The notes under the pieces: generated by a model
What the model saw: the letters and a program-made list of their open reading frames with translations, nothing else
The model's database searches: none
What the model was told of the DNA's origin: nothing
Shown here: positions 31,070 through 36,017 of the stretch, piece after piece
Position numbering within the stretch: the first letter of the stretch is position 1
Layout of the letters: every line of letters begins with the position of its first letter
From: an uncultured Bacteroidales bacterium
GTDB taxonomy: Bacteria; Bacteroidota; Bacteroidia; Bacteroidales; Muribaculaceae
Assembly (NCBI GenBank): GCA_902776955.1
Contig: CACYSG010000029.1
Coordinates: 1-36,017, forward strand
Length of the DNA: 36,017 nt
Reading direction: 5' to 3'
Position numbers and translations under genes: made by a program

Positions 31070-31885
31070 ATGGCATTTGTGAAAATTAGCGAACAAGAGT
31101 CGCTCTACGATAACCTGGAACAGAAATCGGTGCACGAACTGCTCACCGAGATCAACCAGGAGGACCACAAGGTGGCCGATGCCGTTCAGCTGGCGATACC
31201 GCAGATTGAGCGGCTGGTCACCGGCATCGTCGAGCGCATGAAAAAGGGTGGCCGCATCTTCTATATGGGTGCGGGTACCAGCGGGCGCCTGGGCGTGCTC
31301 GACGCCAGCGAGATTCCGCCCACCTTCGGCATGTCGCCGGGGTGGATCATCGGTGTCATCGCCGGTGGTGACGAGGCGTTGCGCAATGCCGTCGAGAACG
31401 CCGAGGACGATACCGCCCAGGGGTGGAAAGACCTCCAGGAGTATCATGTGACGCCGCTCGACACGGTCATCGGCATCGCGGCATCGGGTACGACGCCCTA
31501 TGTCATCGGCGCCCTGCGCGATGCGCGCGCCAACGGCTGCCTCACCGCCGCCATCACCAGCAATCCCGATGCCCCCGTGAGCGAGGTCGCCGAGATTCCC
31601 ATCGAGATGATTGTCGGCCCCGAGTATGTCACCGGTAGCTCGCGCATGAAGAGCGGCACGGGCCAAAAACTCATCTGCAACATGATTTCGACCAGCGTGA
31701 TGATACAGATGGGCCGCGTCAAGGGCAACAAGATGGTCAACATGCAGCTCACCAACCAGAAACTCGTGGACCGCGGCACCCGCTGGCTCGTCGAGGAACT
31801 GAAACTCCCCTACGAGGACGCCAAGCGCCTGCTTCTGCTCCACGGCTCGGTCAAGAAGGCCATCGACGCCTACCGCGGCAACTAG
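31070..31885 (+). CDS. murQ: N-acetylmuramic acid 6-phosphate etherase MurQ
   Basis: A 271-residue cytoplasmic SIS-domain lyase that splits the lactyl ether of MurNAc-6-P to give GlcNAc-6-P and D-lactate. The signature GAGTSGRLGVLDASEIPPTFG starts near residue 67 and includes Glu81, the position equivalent to the catalytic glutamate of the family. GIAASGTTPYVIGAL and GSSRMKSGTGQKLICNMIST are also typical. Length is near the usual 275-300. It is tightly coupled to murK (18-nt spacer), and its TAG stop starts a heptamer array. Confidence 0.95.
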   Translation: MAFVKISEQESLYDNLEQKSVHELLTEINQEDHKVADAVQLAIPQIERLVTGIVERMKKGGRIFYMGAGTSGRLGVLDASEIPPTFGMSPGWIIGVIAGGDEALRNAVENAEDDTAQGWKDLQEYHVTPLDTVIGIAASGTTPYVIGALRDARANGCLTAAITSNPDAPVSEVAEIPIEMIVGPEYVTGSSRMKSGTGQKLICNMISTSVMIQMGRVKGNKMVNMQLTNQKLVDRGTRWLVEELKLPYEDAKRLLLLHGSVKKAIDAYRGN

Positions 31886-31917
31886 TTAATAGTTAATAGT
31901 TGAGAGATAATAGTTGA
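31883..31917 (+). repeat. Heptamer array TAGTTRA, 5 units
   Basis: TAGTTAA, TAGTTAA, TAGTTGA, GAGATAA, TAGTTGA. The first TAG is the murQ stop. The array ends 7 nt before the GTG start at 31925. Confidence 0.9.
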
Positions 31918-31924
31918 TAATCCA

Positions 31925-32578
31925 GTGAAAAGAATAGCATTGCTGGCTGTGACGGCGCTGTTGTGCCTCACGGCAATGGCCCAGGCCAACCAGGACGTTT
32001 ACTATGCCCGCCGGGCGACGCTCTTTGACGAGCTGCCCATCGGCAAGAAGGACATCGTCATGCTGGGCAATAGCCTGACCGACGGTTGCGAGTTCAACGA
32101 GTTGATGGGCAACCGCCACATCAAGAACCGCGGCATCGTGGGCGACATCGTCCAGGGCTTTATCGACCGCATCGACCCCATCATCAAGGGGCAACCCAAG
32201 AAGTTGTTCATCATGGGCGGTGTCAACGATATCTCCCACGATGTGAGCGCCGACAGTATCGCCCGGGTGATGGAGAAACTCATTGTCATGGTCAAGCAAG
32301 GGTCACCGCGGACCAAGATCTACCTCCAGAGCCTCTTGCCGTTCAACAACGAGGTGCGCGAGTGGAGACTGCTCGTGGGCCGTGAGCACGTCGTCGTCGA
32401 GGCCAACATCCTGCTCGAGCAAGTCGCCCGGCGTCAAGAAGTCACCTGGATTAACCTGTACCCCTTGTTTGCCGACGATCAGGGCCGCTTGCGTGCCGAC
32501 CTGACCAACGACGGCCTGCACCTGATGGGAAAAGGTTACCTCATCTGGCGCGACGCCTTGCGTCCCTACCTCAAGTAA
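31925..32578 (+). CDS. Exported SGNH/GDSL hydrolase
   Basis: A 217-residue exported esterase-like protein, signal peptide about 1-21 (ends AMAQA), starting at GTG. Block I is LGNSLTDG with candidate nucleophile Ser50, block II NRGIVGD, block III GGVND and block V NDGLHLMGKGY with the Asp/His pair. Family members remove acetyl or acyl groups from sugars; as the last gene of a salvage cluster it could de-O-acetylate peptidoglycan or its fragments, which is inference. It converges on the minus-strand gene at 32670. Confidence 0.85.
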   Translation: MKRIALLAVTALLCLTAMAQANQDVYYARRATLFDELPIGKKDIVMLGNSLTDGCEFNELMGNRHIKNRGIVGDIVQGFIDRIDPIIKGQPKKLFIMGGVNDISHDVSADSIARVMEKLIVMVKQGSPRTKIYLQSLLPFNNEVREWRLLVGREHVVVEANILLEQVARRQEVTWINLYPLFADDQGRLRADLTNDGLHLMGKGYLIWRDALRPYLK

Positions 32579-32599
32579 AGAAACAAGTGTCAAAAAGAA

Positions 32600-32645
32600 A
32601 CCGATAAAAGAAAAGCCAACGTTCACGCGAGCGCCGGCTTTTCGG
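32600..32645. terminator. Bidirectional terminator between convergent genes
   Basis: AACCG and AAAAGCC on the left pair with GGCTTTT and CGGTT on the right around TTCACGCGAG. The A-run on one side and T-run on the other allow it to work for both the 31925 and the 32670 genes. Confidence 0.75.
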
Positions 32646-32669
32646 TTGATTGCTATGTAATTAGAAGAA

Positions 32670-34052
32670 TTACCAGTTGCTGTTGACCAGGTAGTTGATG
32701 AGCACGGTGGCATCGGTCACGTTGACATTGCCCTCGGTGTCGAGGTCGCAGTTGGCGTTGGCCAGGCTGATGCCGGTTGCGTCGTTATAGAGCAGGTAGT
32801 TGATGAGCAAGGTGACGTCGGTCACGTTGACGTTGCCGTCCATGTTCACGTCGCCGCGCAGGCCTGTGATTTCGGGCTCTTCCTCGCCTTCAACCCACAT
32901 GTAGGCAAACAGGTAACGGTCGTCGATGTTGGCGATGCGGTTGGCCTCACCGGTGGTGATGTCCACCTCATACAGGGACGTGTCATACTTGCCGTTGGTC
33001 TTCCAGTTCTTGTCGTTGAGCGGGTTCCAGTTGCCGTAGTCGTCATATCCCATGCCGCTGTTGTAGTAGCCCATCCAGTACATCTTGGTGGGGTCGTTCT
33101 TGGAGAAACAGGCGGCCTGGCGCTTCATCTGGGAGCAGTAACCCGTGCTCATGCGGTTGTCGGCCATGATGAGGCCCGTCGTCAGGTCGAACTCATAGAC
33201 GTGGGCTCCGCTGAGGTTGCCGTCGATGTCATAGATCTTGCCATCGGCAGCCGGCATGGCGGCGGTACCGCCACCGCTGGTCAGGGCGAACGCGCGGCCC
33301 TCGCTGTTGATGGCGAAGGTCACGAAGTTGTCGTAGTAGAGGCCCGGTGTGATCTGTGAGATGCGCATCGTGGTCAGGTCGATCGTGCAGATGGCGTAGC
33401 CGCTGTCGGTCGAGTCGGCGGCTTCGTCGGCAAAGAAATCGGGGTCGTTGAGAATCGAGTCGGGCAGGTACTTGTTGGTGATGTGGAACAGGCCATAGAC
33501 CTTGCCGTCGTTGGGGTTAACAGCCATGCCGGCCGATTCCAGGCAGTCCCATGCGGGATAGATCTCGGTCTCGCTCAGCAGGTCTCCGGTTAGGGCGTCC
33601 CAGTGACGCACCGCAAAGCGGTTGGTGTCGTTGGTAACCCACTGGCCATCGGGGTTTTGCATGTCGGTGCGCGACATGATCGTGGTGAGAACGCCATCCT
33701 TGATGACAGCGCCCGAGTTGGCATACATCATATTGAAGTTGGAGGCCCACAGTGCCTTGGCGTTGTCGGTGAACTGTCCGTTGCTGTAGAAGTCGGCCTT
33801 GTTGACGGCAGGATCTTTCTCGGGCATGGTCACGCCATTGGCGCCGTCCCATTCCATCTTGTAGAGTCCCTGCTGGACGATGAAGATGGTTTTGCCCAGT
33901 TGATAATTCCATCCCACATACTCGCTATAATATCCGTTAGGATAGTCGTTGTCGCGGCTGGTCTGATAGACACCGTGGAAAGTAAGTCCTTGTGCAACAA
34001 GCGTGAAGCACGATAATGCCGATACGGCAAGCAATAAAAACTTGTTTGTCAT
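32670..34052 (-). CDS. Secreted propeller-like protein with C-terminal dockerin-like module
   Basis: A 460-residue exported protein; signal peptide about 1-20 (ends LVAQG). Residues 25-385 contain repeated beta motifs of the type DWDxLTGDLLSE, GKVYGLFH, GYAICTIDLTTMRISQI and HVYEFDLTTGLI, suggesting a beta-propeller with no catalytic signature I recognise. The last 61 residues (400-460) are two dockerin-like calcium loops, GDVNMDGNVNVTDVT and CDLDTEGNVNVTDAT, ending NYLVNSNW. It is the third dockerin-bearing protein in the window. Transcribed alone, from the promoter at 34113-34143. Confidence 0.8.
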   Translation of the reverse strand: MTNKFLLLAVSALSCFTLVAQGLTFHGVYQTSRDNDYPNGYYSEYVGWNYQLGKTIFIVQQGLYKMEWDGANGVTMPEKDPAVNKADFYSNGQFTDNAKALWASNFNMMYANSGAVIKDGVLTTIMSRTDMQNPDGQWVTNDTNRFAVRHWDALTGDLLSETEIYPAWDCLESAGMAVNPNDGKVYGLFHITNKYLPDSILNDPDFFADEAADSTDSGYAICTIDLTTMRISQITPGLYYDNFVTFAINSEGRAFALTSGGGTAAMPAADGKIYDIDGNLSGAHVYEFDLTTGLIMADNRMSTGYCSQMKRQAACFSKNDPTKMYWMGYYNSGMGYDDYGNWNPLNDKNWKTNGKYDTSLYEVDITTGEANRIANIDDRYLFAYMWVEGEEEPEITGLRGDVNMDGNVNVTDVTLLINYLLYNDATGISLANANCDLDTEGNVNVTDATVLINYLVNSNW

Positions 34053-34112
34053 AAATTAAAAAAGTTTATAATTAATGGTATTAATAAAGTAGAATTGCAA
34101 GCAATTATTCTG

Positions 34113-34143
34113 CAAAATTATGTCAAATCCAAGAAATATGCAA
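34113..34143 (-). promoter_or_regulatory. Promoter of the 32670-34052 gene
   Basis: On the minus strand, TTG (34143-34141), 20 nt, then TAATTTTG (34120-34113) fit the Bacteroidetes consensus. The leader to the ATG at 34052 is about 55 nt and AT-rich. Confidence 0.65.
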
Positions 34144-34228
34144 GATAAACCCCAATTTTTTAAACTATTTGTGTCCTGTAAACATAGTTCAAGATGGATC
34201 AGGCAGGGTAACTTGTCATGCGGGTGAA

Positions 34229-34456
34229 ACACCCGGAGGGTGTCATCTGACTAACCGGGGGTACCTGCCAATGAAACGAGCGAAGCGAGTGAAGTGGCAG
34301 GCACCCCCGGTGCCGCAATGCGTCCCTATCGTCGCTGGAGGCGACCCCAATACCCTAACCGTCAAGGGGGTCGCCTTCAGCGACATTCTTACGTACTTCC
34401 TTACCCGTGGTGATGCTGGCTCACTCGCTCCGCTCGATTGCCAGCATTACCACGGG
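34229..34456. repeat. Mosaic of four palindromic elements
   Basis: Four separate hairpins lie in tandem: 34229-34243 (ACACCC/GGGTGT); 34254-34311 (17-bp arms, one mismatch, loop with CGAGCGAAGCGAG); 34331-34384 (18-bp arms from GTCGCTGGAGGCGACCCC, one mismatch); and 34404-34456 (17-bp arms from CCCGTGGTGATGCTGGC, one mismatch, loop with CGAGCGGAGCGAG on the minus strand). The last is a second copy of the element at 5-64. The arrangement resembles a REP/BIME cluster. No gene is supported in 34053-34494. Confidence 0.8.
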
Positions 34457-34494
34457 CATTCTATGTTCATATGCAAGAAAAATGATGATTTTTT

Positions 34495-35520
34495 CTAGTT
34501 TTTTTGCATTTCACCATATAAGGTACCATTCTTGACCATAGCGACAAGGATGTGAATCATCTTGTTTTTACAGTTGTTGTGGACAATGGATATATGCTTT
34601 TTTCTCGCCAACAGGCGCTGTGCATAGTTGCTGATGTCTGGACAGAAACGGATTGCGCAAACAACCGCTTGAGAAAGCAGGGATTTCAAATAATGGTCGG
34701 CAAAGTGGGAGACATGCGGCTTACCGTTAATCGATGTCCCGGACTGATTGGCGAATGGCGCGATACCCCAGTAAGAACAGATGCGCCTGGCATCATAGTC
34801 AAAGCGTTTGAAGTTGTCCGTGTACACAATCAGGGCAACGGCATTGACCAGCGCGATGCCTTTCATCGAGGTGAGTATATCATACACCTTTTTGACCTCT
34901 GGATTCCCCTCAATGATTGACTTCATATGTGCTTCAATCTTTTCGATTTCAGCGTCAATGGCGTTGATGATCCTTTTGTCGGAGGCTAGCATCTTTTTCA
35001 GCAAAGGGTTGTCCTTGTACAGACCGGTTAACTCTTTATTGCGCCGCTGTAAGTCACTTTTCTGCTTGACCAACAGGCGCCTTTGGGTAAATAATGTTCT
35101 GAGGGCCTCTGATGTCTGTGACGGCTCCTGATAGACCACCAGCTTGTCATAGTGGCGGGCTGCATACTCTGCGATGTCGCGGGCATCTTTCTTGTCGTTC
35201 TTGCCACGCGAAATTCCCATGGAGCGCTTTATGCGCAGCGCACTCTCAAGGCATACTGTGTAACCGTCACGGGTCAACATCTTTGCCGCCAACATGCTGT
35301 AAACCCCTGTGTTTTCTCCACAGATGACGCACTCAGTGATGACGTCATTGCCACATGCCAGGCGCAGCCATTTTTCGAGTTGCTTAACTCCGTCCTTGGT
35401 GTTGCAGAACTGATTGTGCTCCCCTCTACTCACCAGGTCATCCTTACATAGGACAACCACATCAAATTTTGTCTTGGCAAAGTCAATGCCGATAAAGAAC
35501 TTTTTCATACTTTTGTACAA
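34495..35520 (-). CDS. IS110-family transposase
   Basis: A 341-residue DEDD recombinase. The N-terminal RuvC-like domain has FIGIDFAKTKFDV with Asp13, a Glu in ECVICGENTGVY, and KNDKKDARDIAEYAARH with the acidic pair. A coiled-coil linker spans about 125-205. The C-terminal Tnp domain (LTSMKGIALVNAVALIVY, RRICSYWGIAPFANQSGTSINGK) contains the conserved serine region, NQSGTS. Full length, no frameshift, so possibly active. An alternative start four codons downstream (MKKFFIG) is possible. IS110 enzymes use a structured bridge RNA from the element's end to pair donor and target. Confidence 0.92.
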   Translation of the reverse strand: MYKSMKKFFIGIDFAKTKFDVVVLCKDDLVSRGEHNQFCNTKDGVKQLEKWLRLACGNDVITECVICGENTGVYSMLAAKMLTRDGYTVCLESALRIKRSMGISRGKNDKKDARDIAEYAARHYDKLVVYQEPSQTSEALRTLFTQRRLLVKQKSDLQRRNKELTGLYKDNPLLKKMLASDKRIINAIDAEIEKIEAHMKSIIEGNPEVKKVYDILTSMKGIALVNAVALIVYTDNFKRFDYDARRICSYWGIAPFANQSGTSINGKPHVSHFADHYLKSLLSQAVVCAIRFCPDISNYAQRLLARKKHISIVHNNCKNKMIHILVAMVKNGTLYGEMQKN

Positions 35521-35718
35521 TTATTTGCGAAGTCGACCATCGGCGTCCCACGACTCAAACATTAAATAGGCTTCGAGCCTAACATTCTATCTCGTCTAAG
35601 GATGCCGCTCCTTTGAAGTATATAACCCGTGATAGACTCAAAGACTGTTACTCAAATTATTTTACTTCAAAGGAGGGTTGACTTCTTCTTTAATACGGCA
35701 AAAGTAAGAAATCCACCT
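35521..35718 (-). ncRNA. Candidate IS110 bridge RNA region
   Basis: Non-coding DNA upstream of the transposase, where IS110-group elements encode the bridge RNA. It is structured: AGTCG/CGACT at 35531-35555, AGGCT-TCG-AGCCT at 35568-35580, and a perfect 13-bp inverted repeat at 35608-35620 and 35663-35675 enclosing a 42-nt loop. Two short matches look like guides. CATTCTAT at 35583-35590 equals the element's right end at 34457-34464, and CCCGTG at 35626-35631, in the large loop, matches the minus strand of the palindrome arm beside the insertion. The exact RNA ends are not visible. Confidence 0.5.
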
Positions 35719-35726
35719 GGCATTCT

Positions 35727-36017
35727 TCGTATTGTATTAACATCATGTTTGCTTTTGGCGGACTTCGTCCGCAACGACGCTGCAAACTTAATGTTACTCA
35801 GAGGCTCGCCCGTTGGGCGAGAGCGGCCCTAAAGCAATCCCCAAGCCCAGTTGATATATATGGCCAACTATCAATCAATGAATTAGAACAATTGAATGGA
35901 TTTTACCAGACGCTAATATTTTTCCTGTTTTCCGCGGTCTCTGATTTCTGAAAAATTGGGAACTGAGAATCAGCGATTTAGCTCGCTGGATTTGCAAAAT
36001 GGCGTGTCCCGTGCTAT
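35727..36017. other. Non-coding flank with small palindromes
   Basis: TAACATCATGTTTGC (35737-35751) pairs imperfectly with GCAAACTTAATGTTA (35780-35794); GCGGACTTCGTCCGC lies between them. A second hairpin with arms GCTCGCCC/GGGCGAG follows near 35802-35820. Beyond 35830 the DNA is AT-rich; no convincing gene, tRNA or promoter is seen up to the window edge. Confidence 0.5.

Larger units (their letters stand above)
34463..35726 (-). mobile_element. IS110-family insertion sequence
   Basis: A 1264-bp element containing the transposase at 34495-35520 and a non-coding upstream end. GGCATTCT occurs at 34455-34462 and at 35719-35726, just outside and inside the proposed ends. There are no terminal inverted repeats, and this fits IS110 insertion, where the joined sequence around the core is shared by target and element. 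The low-coordinate end abuts the palindrome at 34404-34456. The coordinates assume one copy of the 8-bp repeat belongs to the element. Confidence 0.7.

Noticed and set aside
34169-34498. A 109-residue plus-strand frame over the palindrome mosaic
   Set aside because: It is built from the hairpin elements, has no family resemblance and ends in the IS110 right end.

Overview
The window looks like a chromosomal segment of a gut-type Bacteroidales bacterium, most likely Muribaculaceae or Prevotellaceae; I cannot fix the genus. Reasons: promoters of the Bacteroidetes form (TTG, about 19 nt, TAnnTTTG), almost no Shine-Dalgarno sequences, BspA-type leucine-rich-repeat surface proteins, short dockerin-like modules, a Por/type IX secretion C-terminal domain, and a Bacteroidetes-style peptidoglycan salvage cluster. 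Coding DNA is GC-rich and the spacers are AT-rich.

Layout. 1-492: non-coding repeats and a promoter. 493-7238: two large secreted leucine-rich-repeat/dockerin proteins. 7239-7555: a 176-bp palindromic element and a promoter. 7556-12932: three genes for cell-wall amidases and their propeller partner (one fused gene, then the same modules as two genes). 13259-13711: an Hsp20 chaperone. 13712-14371: terminator and nested palindromes. 14372-15232: a BadF-family sugar kinase paralogue. 15555-18200: an MG2/TonB-plug surface protein. 18480-32578: a long co-directional cluster of golvesin-amidase, GT2, (four-helix-bundle gene), DUF4922, SpoIID/LytB, AmpG-like MFS, NamZ, MurT, MurK, MurQ and an SGNH hydrolase. 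32670-34052 (minus): a secreted dockerin protein. 34229-34456: a mosaic of palindromes. 34463-35726: an IS110-family element. 35727-36017: non-coding as far as I can tell.

How the genes work together (inference from families). Exported amidases strip stem peptides from peptidoglycan; NamZ frees MurNAc from glycan ends; AmpG-like and MurT proteins move muropeptides and MurNAc across the inner membrane; MurK phosphorylates MurNAc and MurQ converts MurNAc-6-P to GlcNAc-6-P and D-lactate. A cytoplasmic-looking SpoIID homologue, a GalT/HIT-like DUF4922 protein and a two-domain GT2 protein sit in the same cluster and have no assigned step. They are the best place to look for new salvage chemistry.

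The least explained signal is in the spacers. Between 9.4 and 32 kb, twelve short tandem arrays occupy gene junctions. Every one has a period of exactly 7 or 9 bp, most differ in sequence, and they typically start at or inside the stop codon of the preceding gene. One heptamer family brackets a small AT-rich four-helix-bundle gene in inverted orientation in the middle of the salvage cluster, which suggests an undescribed kind of insertion unit. A second signal is a family of hairpins with different arms but the same loop, CGAGCGNAGCGAG. The IS110 element lies against one of these hairpins, is bounded by an 8-bp direct repeat, and has a structured non-coding end with short matches to its own right end and to its target, as expected of a bridge RNA.
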